From NCBI RefSeq assembly GCF_905397435.1, contig NZ_CAJPVI010000063.1, forward strand, positions 1 through 47,206: a stretch of 47,206 nt of DNA, given 5' to 3'. Below are positions 7,260 through 16,706 of this stretch, one piece after another. The notes beneath the pieces were generated by a model. It made no database searches and had not been told where the DNA came from. It saw only the letters and a list, made by a program, of their open reading frames with translations. This DNA is from Cupriavidus numazuensis (GTDB lineage Bacteria; Pseudomonadota; Gammaproteobacteria; Burkholderiales; Burkholderiaceae). A program made the translations under genes and the position numbers. The first letter of the stretch is position 1, and every line of letters begins with the position of its first letter.

Positions 7260-8564
7260 ATGAGCACGCGCCTGACCGATCTGCCGCTCGAGCCCATCGA
7301 GACCGCCAGCCGCGCCGAGCTGCAGGCACTACAGCTCGAACGCCTGAAATGGTCGCTGCATCATGCCTACGAGCATTCGCCGGTCTACCGCCGCAAGTTC
7401 GACGAGGCCGGCGTGCATCCGGATCAGGTCCAGACGCTCGCGGACCTCGCGCGCTTCCCGTTCACCACAAAACAGGACCTGCGCGACAACTATCCGTTCG
7501 GCATGTTCGCGGTGCCGCAGGATCGCGTGGCGCGCGTGCATGCGTCGTCGGGCACCACGGGCAAGCCGACCGTCGTCGGCTACACGCTCAAGGACATCGA
7601 CACGTGGGCCACGGTGATGGCGCGCTCGATCCGGGCCTCTGGCGCGCGGCGTGGCGACAAGGTGCACGTCAGCTACGGCTACGGGCTCTTCACCGGCGGC
7701 CTTGGTGCGCACTACGGCGTGGAGAAGGCCGGCCTCACGGCGATTCCGTTCGGCGGCGGGCAGACCGAGCGCCAGGTGCAGCTGATCATGGATTTCAAGC
7801 CCGAGATCATCATGGTCACGCCGAGCTACATGCTCGCCATCGCCGACGAATTCGAGCGCCAGGGCATTGATCCCGCCACGACCTCGCTGCGCGTCGGCAT
7901 CTTCGGCGCCGAGCCGTGGACGCCGGAAATGCGCCAGGCAATCGAGAAGCGCATGAATATCTCCGCCGTCGACATCTATGGTCTGTCCGAAGTGATGGGC
8001 CCGGGCGTTGCCAATGAATGCGCCGAGACCAAGGACGGCCCGACCATCTGGGAAGACCACTTCTACCCCGAAATCATCGACCCGGACACCGGCGAGGTGC
8101 TGCCCGACGGCGAGTTCGGCGAGCTGGTGTTCACGTCGCTGACCAAGGAAGCGATGCCGGTGGTCCGCTATCGCACGCGCGACCTGACCCGCCTGCTGCC
8201 GGGCACCGCACGCGCGGCGTTCCGGCGCATGGAGAAGGTCACCGGCCGGACCGACGACATGATGATCGTGCGCGGCGTGAACGTGTTCCCGTCGCAGATC
8301 GAGGAGTTGATCCTGAAGCGCCCGGAACTGGCGCCGCACTACCAGTGCGTGCTGACGCGCGAAGGGCCGATGGACCTGCTGACCGTGCGCGTGGAATGCG
8401 CCCACGGCGGCGAACCGGCGACGGCGCAAGCCGCGCGCGACGCGCTGGCCCACGATATCAAGGCCTATATCGGCGTCAGCGCCGGCATCGAGGTGCTGCC
8501 GACCGGCGGCATCGAGCGTTCGGTCGGCAAGGCCCGGCGCATCGTCGACCAGCGCCCGCGCTGA
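7260..8564 (+). CDS. paaK: Phenylacetate-CoA ligase PaaK
   Basis: A 434-residue adenylate-forming enzyme that activates phenylacetate with ATP and CoA, the entry step of the pathway. The P-loop-like HASSGTTGKPTVVGYT (94-109) binds ATP. Further landmarks are GAEPWTPEMR, the DIYGLSEVMGPG core motif, YRTRDLTRLL, and RTDDMMIVRGVNVFPSQIEE leading into the C-terminal lid. Length is close to E. coli PaaK. ATG at 7260 has a strong AGGAG; an upstream in-frame ATG at 7233 adds nine residues and lacks a good site. It ends 18 bp from the convergent mltA gene. Confidence 0.95.
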   Translation: MSTRLTDLPLEPIETASRAELQALQLERLKWSLHHAYEHSPVYRRKFDEAGVHPDQVQTLADLARFPFTTKQDLRDNYPFGMFAVPQDRVARVHASSGTTGKPTVVGYTLKDIDTWATVMARSIRASGARRGDKVHVSYGYGLFTGGLGAHYGVEKAGLTAIPFGGGQTERQVQLIMDFKPEIIMVTPSYMLAIADEFERQGIDPATTSLRVGIFGAEPWTPEMRQAIEKRMNISAVDIYGLSEVMGPGVANECAETKDGPTIWEDHFYPEIIDPDTGEVLPDGEFGELVFTSLTKEAMPVVRYRTRDLTRLLPGTARAAFRRMEKVTGRTDDMMIVRGVNVFPSQIEELILKRPELAPHYQCVLTREGPMDLLTVRVECAHGGEPATAQAARDALAHDIKAYIGVSAGIEVLPTGGIERSVGKARRIVDQRPR

Positions 8565-8582
8565 CGGTTACCGCGCGGCGCG

Positions 8583-9728
8583 TCAGCTGCGCGGCATCAG
8601 CACCCACATCCGGCCGCCCTGCTTCATGCGGCCGGCAGTCTCGCCAGCGGCGTCGCCTGCCCCCCAGAAGAAGTCCGCGCGCACCCCGCCCTTGATCGCG
8701 CTGCCGGTGTCCTGCGCGAACATCAGCCGCTCGATCGGTTCGGTCGACAGCGGGCGCGTGGTCGACAGGAACACGGGCACGCCGAGCGGAATCGTGGCCG
8801 GATCGACCGCGATCGAGCGTTCCGCCGTCAGCGGCACGCCCAATGCGCCAACCGGGCCGTCATTGGTCGGCGGCAGTTCGCGGAAGAACACGAAGCGCGG
8901 GTTCACGTTGAGCATTTCCTCGACGCGCGACGGATTGGCGCGCGCCCATGCCTTGATGCCCTGCATGGTTGCCTGCGCCGGCGTGATCTCGCCACGGTCG
9001 AGCAGCCACTTGCCGAACGAGCGGAACGGCTGGTCATTGGTGCCGCCAAAGCCCACGCGCATCACGGTGCCGTTGGCCAGCCGGATGCGGCCGGAACCCT
9101 GGATCTGCAGGAACGCGGCTTCCACGGGGTCGTCCACCCACACCAGTTCGCTGCCGCGCATCGCCGGATTCTGCAGCAGCTCGGCGCGCCCGGGCAGTGC
9201 GCGGTTGGCGAACTGCGCCGGCTTGCGGTACAGCGGAACCTGGTATTGGCCCTGGCGCGTGCGCGAGCCATGCAGGATGGGCTCGTAGTAGCCGGTGATC
9301 AGGCCGCTTTCGGTGCCGTCGCCGTTGACCACGCGGAAAGGCTGGAAGTTGGATTCGAAGTAGGCGCGCATGGCACCGAGGTCGCCGGCGTCGACCATCA
9401 GGCCTGCGGCACAGGCGCGGCCCCACTCGGCGCGCTTCTTCAGCGCCTGGCAGCTAGCCTGCAGCGCAGGCCACGCGGCGCGCATGTCGTCCTGCGTCCA
9501 GCCGCTGATCTCGTTCCAGTTCGCGGCCTGCAGGCGGCCCTTCTGCGCACCCGGGGTCGGCGCGGTCGTGCCGGGCGTACCACCGGTTTCGATGCGCGGC
9601 GGCGGCCCGCTCATGCAGCCGGCCAGCAGCGCGGCGCCGGCGGCCAGCGCCAGCCAGCCGCGCCACGGCGCACCGGTACGGCTGGCCTGGGATCGCGAAA
9701 ACGTGGAAAGGGAATTCGGAATTGCCAT
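8583..9728 (-). CDS. mltA: Membrane-bound lytic murein transglycosylase A
   Basis: A 381-residue outer-membrane lipoprotein that cleaves the MurNAc-GlcNAc bond of peptidoglycan, forming 1,6-anhydroMurNAc. The signal peptide ends in LLAGC, followed by a low-complexity linker rich in Pro, Gly and Thr. The MltA domain follows (ESGLITGYYEPILHGSR, VDDPVEAAFLQIQGSGRI). The C-terminal 3D domain contains Asp340 in AQDTGSAIKGGVRADFFWG, the position of the catalytic aspartate in E. coli MltA. ATG at 9728 gives a compact N-terminus; the frame is open another 26 codons upstream and no start has a strong Shine-Dalgarno. The gene is convergent with paaK and divergent from a small membrane-protein gene. Confidence 0.93.
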   Translation of the reverse strand: MAIPNSLSTFSRSQASRTGAPWRGWLALAAGAALLAGCMSGPPPRIETGGTPGTTAPTPGAQKGRLQAANWNEISGWTQDDMRAAWPALQASCQALKKRAEWGRACAAGLMVDAGDLGAMRAYFESNFQPFRVVNGDGTESGLITGYYEPILHGSRTRQGQYQVPLYRKPAQFANRALPGRAELLQNPAMRGSELVWVDDPVEAAFLQIQGSGRIRLANGTVMRVGFGGTNDQPFRSFGKWLLDRGEITPAQATMQGIKAWARANPSRVEEMLNVNPRFVFFRELPPTNDGPVGALGVPLTAERSIAVDPATIPLGVPVFLSTTRPLSTEPIERLMFAQDTGSAIKGGVRADFFWGAGDAAGETAGRMKQGGRMWVLMPRS

Positions 9729-9781
9729 CTTGTCTGTTCGTATTGTCCAGCGCCGCCGCGCATGCATCGGGGACGATGCCC

Positions 9782-9787
9782 TACAAT
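9782..9787 (+). promoter_or_regulatory. Candidate -10 box for the 66-residue membrane protein
   Basis: TACAAT on the plus strand, 71 bp before the small gene's start codon and between divergent genes. No acceptable -35 is present at 16-18 bp. The same CTAnAAT pattern recurs at other gene starts in this window. Confidence 0.3.
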
Positions 9788-9858
9788 GCCCGGCGTCAGT
9801 CTTCACCGTTGCCGGCGCCTGTGAGGGACGCCCGCCTTACCGATCATGTACGAGGATC

Positions 9859-10059
9859 ATGTCCGAGTTCCTTGAAGCCCACCCGATGCTGCTGTTCGCG
9901 CTCGAAGCCGGCGTGGCGCTGTTCCTGCTGATCTTCATCGTGGTCTGGACCATGGGTACGGCGAAGAAAAATCCACGCCCTACCCGCGCCCCGACCGACC
10001 ATGCGTCGCGCCAGACTGAGGCGCCCGCGCAGGATCAGGACAGCCAGCCGCGCCAGTAG
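9859..10059 (+). CDS. Small single-pass membrane protein, unknown function
   Basis: A 66-residue protein with one strongly hydrophobic segment (about residues 10-31, MLLFALEAGVALFLLIFIVVWT). A basic, Pro/Gln-rich hydrophilic tail follows (KKNPRPTRAPTDHASRQ). It begins at ATG 9859 with GAGG a few bases upstream. By the positive-inside rule the tail should be cytoplasmic. It lies alone between divergent mltA and convergent apaG. I do not recognise a family. The real transmembrane pattern and a plausible ribosome site make it likely to be translated. Confidence 0.6.
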   Translation: MSEFLEAHPMLLFALEAGVALFLLIFIVVWTMGTAKKNPRPTRAPTDHASRQTEAPAQDQDSQPRQ

Positions 10060-10084
10060 GTTCCCGGCGCCGCGAGTTTGCGCC

Positions 10085-10459
10085 TCAGTGCAGCATGCGC
10101 GGCAGTACCAGCGCGAATTCGGGAATCGGCACCTCGAAGCGGTGTCCGTCCTCGGCCACGCAGAAATACTCGCCCTTCATCGAGCCGACCGGCGTCGAGA
10201 TCGTGGCCCAGCTCGTGTACTCGAAGTGCTCGCCCGGCTTGAGCAGCGGCTGGTGGCCGACCACGCCGAGGCCGGAGACTTCCTGCGACGCATTGTCGCT
10301 GTCAGTGATGATCCAGTGGCGCGAGATCAGTTGCGCCGCAACCTCGCCCGTATTGTGGATCGTGATGGTGTAGGCGAAGGCGTGGCGCCCGCGTTCGGGG
10401 TCGGACTGGTCGGGCAGGTACTGGGTACGTACCGCCACGGAAAAGGCGTACTCGCTCAT
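10085..10459 (-). CDS. apaG: ApaG protein (DUF525)
   Basis: A 124-residue protein of the ApaG family, a small fibronectin-III-like beta-sandwich. In enterobacteria apaG lies next to apaH and mutants affect Co2+ resistance and Mg2+ efflux; the biochemical role is not settled. The landmarks are YTITIHNTGEVAAQLISRHW, GVVGHQPLLKPGEHFEYTSW and GSMKGEYFCV. ATG at 10459 (MSEYAFSVAV) is chosen for family length; the frame is open 25 codons further upstream. No apaH or ksgA is nearby. The gene diverges from rpe. Confidence 0.93.
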   Translation of the reverse strand: MSEYAFSVAVRTQYLPDQSDPERGRHAFAYTITIHNTGEVAAQLISRHWIITDSDNASQEVSGLGVVGHQPLLKPGEHFEYTSWATISTPVGSMKGEYFCVAEDGHRFEVPIPEFALVLPRMLH

Positions 10460-10563
10460 TTGTCTGGTCTGCGGGATCCGGCTCAAGGGTAGGCGCATTG
10501 TGCGGCAAGGCTCCGGTAGCGGCAAGTGCAGCACCGGCCCCGGCCCTGCGGCGCGGACAGGCG

Positions 10564-10569
10564 TAAAAT
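10564..10569 (+). promoter_or_regulatory. Candidate -10 box upstream of rpe
   Basis: TAAAAT in the apaG-rpe divergent spacer, 58 bp before the rpe start. It has no recognisable -35 at normal spacing, so support is positional. Confidence 0.3.
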
Positions 10570-10626
10570 ACGCGCGATTCGCCGGCCGGCAGTCCCGGAT
10601 CGCCCCGCAGGGGCAGGATTTCCGCC

Positions 10627-11367
10627 ATGCCGCCGCCCAACAGTCCCCTTTTTCCGCCCGCCGCCATGAGCACGCCCACCTACCGCATCGCCCCGTCCAT
10701 CCTGTCCGCCGACTTCGCCCGCCTGGGCGAGGAAGTCCGCCGCGTGACCGAGGCCGGCGCCGACTGGATCCACTTCGACGTGATGGACAACCACTACGTC
10801 CCGAACCTGACGGTGGGCCCGCTGGTCTGCGAAGCGATCCGCCCGCACGTGACCGCGCCGATCGACGTGCACCTGATGGTGCGCCCGGTGGACCGCATCA
10901 TCCCGGACTTCGCCAAGGCCGGTGCCAATATCATCACCTTCCACCCGGAAGCCAGCGAACACGTGGACCGCTCGCTCGCGCTGATCCGCGACAACGGCTG
11001 CCAGGCCGGCCTGGTGTTCAACCCGGCCACGCCGCTGCACCACCTGGACCACGTGATGGACCGCCTCGACGTGATCCTGCTGATGTCGGTCAACCCGGGC
11101 TTTGGCGGCCAGTCGTTCATCCCCGAGACGCTGAACAAGCTGCGCGCGGTGCGCCAGCGCATCGATGCCTACACCGAGCGCACCGGCCGCAAGATCCTGC
11201 TCGAAGTGGATGGCGGCGTGAAGGTCGACAATATCGCCGAGATCGCCGCGGCCGGCGCCGATACCTTCGTGGCCGGCTCGGCCGTGTTCGGCAAGCCCGA
11301 CGCGGACGGCGGCTACCGCGGCATCATTGCCGCGCTGCGCGGCGAGCTGGCCAAGGCCGGCCAGTGA
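10627..11367 (+). CDS. rpe: Ribulose-phosphate 3-epimerase
   Basis: A 246-residue TIM-barrel enzyme interconverting ribulose 5-phosphate and xylulose 5-phosphate in the pentose phosphate pathway. RIAPSILSADFARLGEE, the HFDVMD metal-site segment, DVHLMVRPVD, MSVNPGFGGQSF and LEVDGGVKVDN are all typical, and the metal ligands are intact. ATG at 10627 has AGGA 8 bp upstream. The in-frame ATG at 10666 (MSTPTYRIAP) would match the usual family N-terminus but has no visible ribosome site, so the true start is uncertain by 13 codons. The gene ends 8 bp before gph and is probably co-transcribed with it. Confidence 0.95.
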   Translation: MPPPNSPLFPPAAMSTPTYRIAPSILSADFARLGEEVRRVTEAGADWIHFDVMDNHYVPNLTVGPLVCEAIRPHVTAPIDVHLMVRPVDRIIPDFAKAGANIITFHPEASEHVDRSLALIRDNGCQAGLVFNPATPLHHLDHVMDRLDVILLMSVNPGFGGQSFIPETLNKLRAVRQRIDAYTERTGRKILLEVDGGVKVDNIAEIAAAGADTFVAGSAVFGKPDADGGYRGIIAALRGELAKAGQ

Positions 11368-11375
11368 GCGCCGCG

Positions 11376-12113
11376 ATGAGCGCCGGCATGACGCTGCGCC
11401 GCACCGACTGGCGCGGCATCGAAGGCGTGATCGTCGACCTGGACGGCACCATGGTCGACACCGCCGGGGACTTCCACGCATCGATCAACGCGATGCTGCT
11501 GGCGCTCGCGCACCTGCACCCGAACCTGGGGCCGGTCGCGCCGATGTCCGAGCAGGAGATCGTGAGCTTCGTCGGCAAGGGTTCGGAGAACCTGATCCGG
11601 CGCGTGCTGGACGCGCGTTTCTCGCCACTGCACGCCAACGGCCTGTTCGCGCAAGCCTACGCACTCTACGACCGCGAATACATCCGCATCAACGGCCAGT
11701 TTTCGCAGATCTACCCCGGTGTGCGCGAAGGCCTGGCGGCCCTGAAGGCGGCCGGGCTGCGCATGGCCTGCGTGACCAACAAGCCGTACAGCTTCACCGA
11801 GCCGCTGCTGGCAAAGACCGGGCTGGCCCAGTATTTCGAGCTGGTCTACGGCGGCGACGCGTTCCCGCTGCGCAAGCCTGACCCGTACCCGCTGCTCAAG
11901 GTGGCCGAGGTTTTCCGCCTGGATCCGTCCGCCATGCTGGCGATCGGCGACTCGGAAAACGATGCACAGGCGGCGCGCGCGGCCGGCATGGGAGTGCTGC
12001 TGATGCCCTATGGCTACAACCATGGCAACCCTGTACAAGCCGTTGACGCCGATGGTATAGTCGATTCCATTGCCCGCGTGGCAGAGCTTCTTTCTGCACA
12101 CGAAACGCGCTGA
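11376..12113 (+). CDS. gph: Phosphoglycolate phosphatase (HAD family)
   Basis: A 245-residue HAD-superfamily phosphatase that removes phosphate from 2-phosphoglycolate formed by DNA repair or, in Calvin-cycle organisms, by Rubisco oxygenation. HAD motif I is VIVDLDGTMVD with nucleophile and acid aspartates about residues 21 and 23. Motif II threonine is in ACVTNKPYS, motif III lysine in LRKPDPYPLL, and motif IV is AIGDSENDAQAAR. Starts possible in frame are GTG 11364 (overlapping the rpe stop), ATG 11376 and ATG 11388; the middle one is used here. Its position between rpe and trpE matches other beta- and gammaproteobacteria. A cbbZ role cannot be excluded. Confidence 0.93.
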   Translation: MSAGMTLRRTDWRGIEGVIVDLDGTMVDTAGDFHASINAMLLALAHLHPNLGPVAPMSEQEIVSFVGKGSENLIRRVLDARFSPLHANGLFAQAYALYDREYIRINGQFSQIYPGVREGLAALKAAGLRMACVTNKPYSFTEPLLAKTGLAQYFELVYGGDAFPLRKPDPYPLLKVAEVFRLDPSAMLAIGDSENDAQAARAAGMGVLLMPYGYNHGNPVQAVDADGIVDSIARVAELLSAHETR

Positions 12114-12555
12114 AATCCGGCTCAAAACCGGCAGTCCAAAGGCAATCAGACTTTCATAGCCCTGAACACCTCAATGTTCTTCAATCGCAAACGCATCTCT
12201 TCTGGCAGTGATCGGCAGGCTTGGCCCTGGCGTCGCTGGCGCGCCTCCCAACAGGCGTAAAGTGCGTTCGCGAGTCCGCTGAGCGGCCTTCGTACCGAAG
12301 GCTCGCCAGCACCGGCCAGGGTGCCGGCATCCTTACCAGGATCCCCTTTCACTCCCCGCCAGCAAGCGTAGCTGCATATGCTACGTTTAGCTCAAGAACG
12401 CGCCACACGCCGCCACGGCCGTGTGCGGTCTTGTCCGCAGTCATCCCGCACCACGGTTCCGCAGCCCGGAGCGGCCTTGCGCCTGCTCCCGCCCAATTGC
12501 CGACACCACGGCGCCGCGCCAACAAGAACCCGCCGCGCCGCAAACGAGGATCGAC
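12114..12555. other. gph-trpE intergenic region
   Basis: 442 bp without a supported gene. CGTAGC/GCTACG at 12367-12385 flanks a central GCATATGC palindrome and could be an operator or small hairpin ahead of the trp genes. CACACG/CGTGTG near 12406-12427 is a second short inverted repeat. I see no Trp-rich leader peptide. A 68-codon frame on the minus strand (12146-12352, GTG start) has a plausible helical, basic C-terminus but no family I can name, so it is not called as a gene. Confidence 0.5.
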
Positions 12556-14073
12556 ATGACCGAACTGGAATTCAAATCGCTGGCCGACCAGGGCTACAAC
12601 CGCATCCCGCTGATCGCCGAGGCCTTCGCCGACCTGGAAACGCCGCTGTCGCTGTACCTGAAGCTGGCCCAGTCGCAGACGCGCGGCGTCAACACCTTCC
12701 TGCTCGAATCCGTGGTCGGCGGCGAACGCTTCGGCCGCTATTCGTTCATCGGCCTGCATGCGCGCACGCTGCTGCGCTCCTACGGCAACCGCGCCGAAGT
12801 GGTCACCGACGGCAAGGTGGTCGAGACCCACGAAGGCAATCCGCTGGACTTCATCGCCGAGTTCGAGAGCCGCTTCAAGGTGGCGCTGCGCCCCGGCCTG
12901 CCGCGCTTCTGCGGCGGCCTGGCCGGCTATTTCGGCTACGACGCGGTGCGCTATATCGAGAAGAAGCTGGCCAACACGCAGAAGCCCGATGACCTCGGCC
13001 TGCCCGATATCCAGCTGCTGCTGTGCGAAGAGCTGGCCGTGATCGATAACCTGTCGGGCAAGCTCTACCTGATCGTCTACGCCGACCCGACCACGCCCGA
13101 AGCCTACTCCCGCGCCCGCCAGCGCCTGCGCGAACTGCGCATGAAGCTGCGCCAGCCGGTGGATGTGCCCGTGACCAGCCCGTCGGTGCAGACCGACGTC
13201 TACCGCGAGTTCGACAAGGCCGATTACCTGGCCGCCGTGCACAAGGCCAAGGAATACATCATGGCCGGCGACATGATGCAGGTGCAGATCGGCCAGCGCC
13301 TGATGAAGCCGTACCGCGACGCACCGCTGTCGCTGTACCGTGCGCTGCGCTCGCTGAACCCGTCGCCGTACATGTACTTCTACAACTTCGGCGATTTCCA
13401 GATCGTCGGGGCCTCGCCGGAGATCCTGGTGCGCCAGGAATCGCGCAAGGTCGGCACCAATGGCGATTCGCGCGACGAGCATATCGTCACCATCCGTCCG
13501 CTGGCCGGCACGCGTCCGCGCGGCAATACGCCCGAGAAGGACGCGCAACTGGCCACCGAACTGCTCAACGATCCGAAGGAGATCGCCGAGCATGTGATGC
13601 TGATCGACCTGGCGCGCAACGATATCGGCCGCATCGCCGAGACCGGCTCGGTCAAGGTCACCGACAAGATGGTGATCGAAAAGTACTCGCACGTGCAGCA
13701 CATCGTCAGCTCGGTCGAAGGCACGCTGCGCCCGGGCATGAGCAACCTCGACGTCCTGCGCGCCACCTTCCCGGCCGGCACGCTGTCGGGCGCGCCCAAG
13801 GTGCACGCGATGGAAATCATCGACGAACTGGAGCCGCGCAAGCGCGGCATCTACGGCGGTGCCGTGGGCTACCTGTCCTTCGGCGGCGAGATGGACCTGG
13901 CAATCGCGATCCGCACCGGCATCATCAAGGATGGCAATCTCTACGTGCAGGCCGCAGCCGGCATCGTTGCGGACTCGGACCCCGAAGCCGAATGGAGGGA
14001 AACCGAAGCCAAGGCGCGCGCCGTGATCCGCGCCGCCGAGCAGGTCCAGGATGGCCTGGACTCCGACATCTGA
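12556..14073 (+). CDS. trpE: Anthranilate synthase component I
   Basis: A 505-residue chorismate-using enzyme that makes anthranilate with ammonia from TrpG, the first step of tryptophan synthesis. The N-terminal FLLESVVGGERFGRYSF carries the LLES element of the tryptophan feedback site. The C-terminal chorismate-binding domain shows TIRPLAGTRPRG, DLARNDIGRIA, FPAGTLSGAPKVHAMEIIDE and GGAVGYLSF. ATG at 12556 has GAGGA 6 bp upstream and gives normal family length. trpG follows after 27 bp, so the two subunits are likely co-translated. A pabB assignment is unlikely given the TrpG-TrpD-TrpC neighbours. Confidence 0.97.
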   Translation: MTELEFKSLADQGYNRIPLIAEAFADLETPLSLYLKLAQSQTRGVNTFLLESVVGGERFGRYSFIGLHARTLLRSYGNRAEVVTDGKVVETHEGNPLDFIAEFESRFKVALRPGLPRFCGGLAGYFGYDAVRYIEKKLANTQKPDDLGLPDIQLLLCEELAVIDNLSGKLYLIVYADPTTPEAYSRARQRLRELRMKLRQPVDVPVTSPSVQTDVYREFDKADYLAAVHKAKEYIMAGDMMQVQIGQRLMKPYRDAPLSLYRALRSLNPSPYMYFYNFGDFQIVGASPEILVRQESRKVGTNGDSRDEHIVTIRPLAGTRPRGNTPEKDAQLATELLNDPKEIAEHVMLIDLARNDIGRIAETGSVKVTDKMVIEKYSHVQHIVSSVEGTLRPGMSNLDVLRATFPAGTLSGAPKVHAMEIIDELEPRKRGIYGGAVGYLSFGGEMDLAIAIRTGIIKDGNLYVQAAAGIVADSDPEAEWRETEAKARAVIRAAEQVQDGLDSDI

Positions 14074-14100
14074 ACGAGAGGGAACAAGGGAGAAAAGGCC

Positions 14101-14670
<570 letters not shown>

Positions 14671-14738
14671 GACTGCTCGACACTGCCACGCCATCCGTTT
14701 CCATCGCGCCGCACGCCACCCAACCGACCGAGACCGCC

Positions 14739-15767
14739 ATGACCATCACCGCCCAGGAAGCGCTGACCCGCTGCATCGAACATCGCGAGATCTTTCACGA
14801 CGAGATGCTGCACCTGATGCGCCAGATCATGCAGGCGCAGATCACGCCGGTGATGGTGGCCGCAATCCTGACCGGCCTGCGCGTGAAGAAGGAAACCATC
14901 GGCGAGATCTCGGCCGCGGCGCAGGTGATGCGCGAATTCGCCAACAAGGTCACGGTGACGGACCGCGAGAATTTCGTCGATATCGTCGGCACCGGTGGCG
15001 ACGGCTCGCATACCTTCAATATCTCGACCGCGTCGATGTTCGTGGCGGCGGCTGCCGGCGCCAAGATCGCCAAGCACGGCAACCGCGGCGTGAGCTCCAA
15101 GTCGGGCAGTGCCGATGTGCTCGAAGCGCTGGGCGTCAACATCATGCTGACGCCGGAGCAGGTCGGCCAGTGCATCGAACAGACCGGCATCGGCTTCATG
15201 TTCGCGCCGACCCATCACCCGGCCATGAAGAACGTGGCGCCGATCCGCAAGGAAATGGGCGTGCGCACGATCTTCAATATCCTGGGCCCGCTGACCAATC
15301 CGGCTGACGCGCCGAACATCCTGATGGGCGTGTTCCACCCGGATCTCGTCGGTATCCAGGTGCGCGTGATGCAGCGCCTGGGCGCGAAGCACGCGCTGGT
15401 CGTGTACGGCAAGGACGGCATGGACGAGGTGTCGCTCGGCGCCGCCACGCTGGTCGGCGAACTGAAAGATGGGGAAGTGCGCGAGTACGAGATCCATCCG
15501 GAAGACTTCGGCCTGTCGATGATTTCCAACCGCGGCCTGAAGGTTGCCGATGCAGTCGAGTCGAAGGAAATGCTGCTCGAAGCGCTCGGCAACGTGCCCG
15601 GCACGCCGCGCGAGATCGTCTCGCTTAACGCAGGCACCGCGCTGTACGCGGCCAACGTCGCCGATTCGATTGAAGACGGCATCCGCCGCGCGCGCGAAGC
15701 CATCGCCAGCGGCGCCGCGCGCGAGAAGCTCGACCACTTCGTGCGCGCCACGCAGCAATTCAAGTAA
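14739..15767 (+). CDS. trpD: Anthranilate phosphoribosyltransferase
   Basis: A 342-residue enzyme joining anthranilate and PRPP to give phosphoribosylanthranilate. The PRPP-binding glycine loop DIVGTGGDGSHTFNIST, KHGNRGVSSKSGSADVLEALG and NILGPLTNPA are all intact. ATG at 14739 (MTITAQEALTRCIEHREIF) is chosen because it gives the family length. An earlier in-frame ATG at 14667 overlaps the trpG stop as ATGA and would add 24 residues without family similarity; translational coupling from it is possible. trpC follows after 7 bp. Confidence 0.96.
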   Translation: MTITAQEALTRCIEHREIFHDEMLHLMRQIMQAQITPVMVAAILTGLRVKKETIGEISAAAQVMREFANKVTVTDRENFVDIVGTGGDGSHTFNISTASMFVAAAAGAKIAKHGNRGVSSKSGSADVLEALGVNIMLTPEQVGQCIEQTGIGFMFAPTHHPAMKNVAPIRKEMGVRTIFNILGPLTNPADAPNILMGVFHPDLVGIQVRVMQRLGAKHALVVYGKDGMDEVSLGAATLVGELKDGEVREYEIHPEDFGLSMISNRGLKVADAVESKEMLLEALGNVPGTPREIVSLNAGTALYAANVADSIEDGIRRAREAIASGAAREKLDHFVRATQQFK

Positions 15768-15774
15768 GGCAACC

Positions 15775-16578
15775 ATGTCCGACATCCTCGACAAGATCCT
15801 GGCCGTCAAGGCCGACGAAGTCTCTGCGGCGCGCAAGAAGCGCGACCTGCCGAGCCTGCGCGCGGAGGCCGAGAGCCTGCGCCATGAAGCCGGCTTCGCG
15901 CCGCGTGGCTTCGAACGCGCGCTGCGCGAGAAGATCGCCGCCGGCCACGCCGGCGTGATCGCCGAAGTCAAGAAAGCATCGCCGTCCAAGGGCGTGCTGC
16001 GCGAGAACTTCGTGCCCGAGGCGATTGCAGAGAGCTACGCGAGCCACGGCGCCGCCTGCCTGTCGGTGCTGACCGACGTGAATTTCTTCCAGGGCCACGC
16101 CGACTACCTGAAGCGCGCTCGCGGCGCCTGCCCATTGCCTGCCCTGCGCAAGGACTTCATGGTCGACCTGTACCAGGTCTACGAAGCGCGCAGCTGGGGC
16201 GCGGACTGCATCCTGCTGATCGTCGCCGCGCTGGACCCGGGCCTGATGGCCGACCTGGAAGCGTGCGCACATGAACTTGGCATGGATGTGCTGGTGGAAG
16301 TCCACGGTGCCGACGAACTCGACAGCGCACTGCGCCTGAAGACGCCTCTGCTCGGCGTCAACAACCGCAACCTGCGCACGTTCGAAGTCTCGCTCGACAA
16401 CACGCTGGACCTGCTGCCGAGCATGCCGGCCGACCGGCTCGTGGTGACGGAATCCGGCATCCTGGGCCCGAACGACGTGAAGCGCATGCGCGAAGCCGAT
16501 GTGCATGCGTTCCTGGTCGGCGAAGCGTTCATGCGCGCGCCGGACCCGGGCGTGGAACTGGCACGGTTGTTCACCTGA
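15775..16578 (+). CDS. trpC: Indole-3-glycerol-phosphate synthase
   Basis: A 267-residue TIM-barrel enzyme that closes the indole ring. GVIAEVKKASPSKGVLRE carries the catalytic lysine region, LPALRKDFMVDLYQVYEAR the second catalytic lysine, and LLGVNNRNLRTFEV and VTESGILGPNDV the phosphate-binding strands. It is monofunctional, with no fused TrpF. It is the last gene of the trpEGDC run. trpF, trpB and trpA are not in the window, so the pathway is split, as in many Burkholderiales. Confidence 0.97.
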   Translation: MSDILDKILAVKADEVSAARKKRDLPSLRAEAESLRHEAGFAPRGFERALREKIAAGHAGVIAEVKKASPSKGVLRENFVPEAIAESYASHGAACLSVLTDVNFFQGHADYLKRARGACPLPALRKDFMVDLYQVYEARSWGADCILLIVAALDPGLMADLEACAHELGMDVLVEVHGADELDSALRLKTPLLGVNNRNLRTFEVSLDNTLDLLPSMPADRLVVTESGILGPNDVKRMREADVHAFLVGEAFMRAPDPGVELARLFT

Positions 16579-16621
16579 GTGACAATCCCCGCCGAACACT
16601 GAAGTACGCTGCCGGTTTGCT

Positions 16622-16647
16622 CCCCTCTCCCGCAAGCGGGAGAGGGG
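16622..16647. repeat. GC-rich perfect palindrome, copy 1
   Basis: CCCCTCTCCCGC, a two-base AA loop, then its exact complement: a 12-bp perfect stem in the trpC-CYTH gap. It is the same element as the hairpins at 21786-21811 and 21876-21909. A stable hairpin here could end or process the trp transcript, but there is no U-tract. Confidence 0.85.
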
Positions 16648-16706
16648 ACCGGATTGCAGTTATTGCACCGGGATCGCATTTGTCCGCCCCGAGTCTCCCA
16701 CACGAC

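Noticed and set aside
8561..8586. CTGACG/CGTCAG inverted repeat between paaK and mltA as a bidirectional terminator
   Set aside because: Only 6 bp of stem with a 14-base loop, overlapping both stop regions and without U-tracts; too weak to call.
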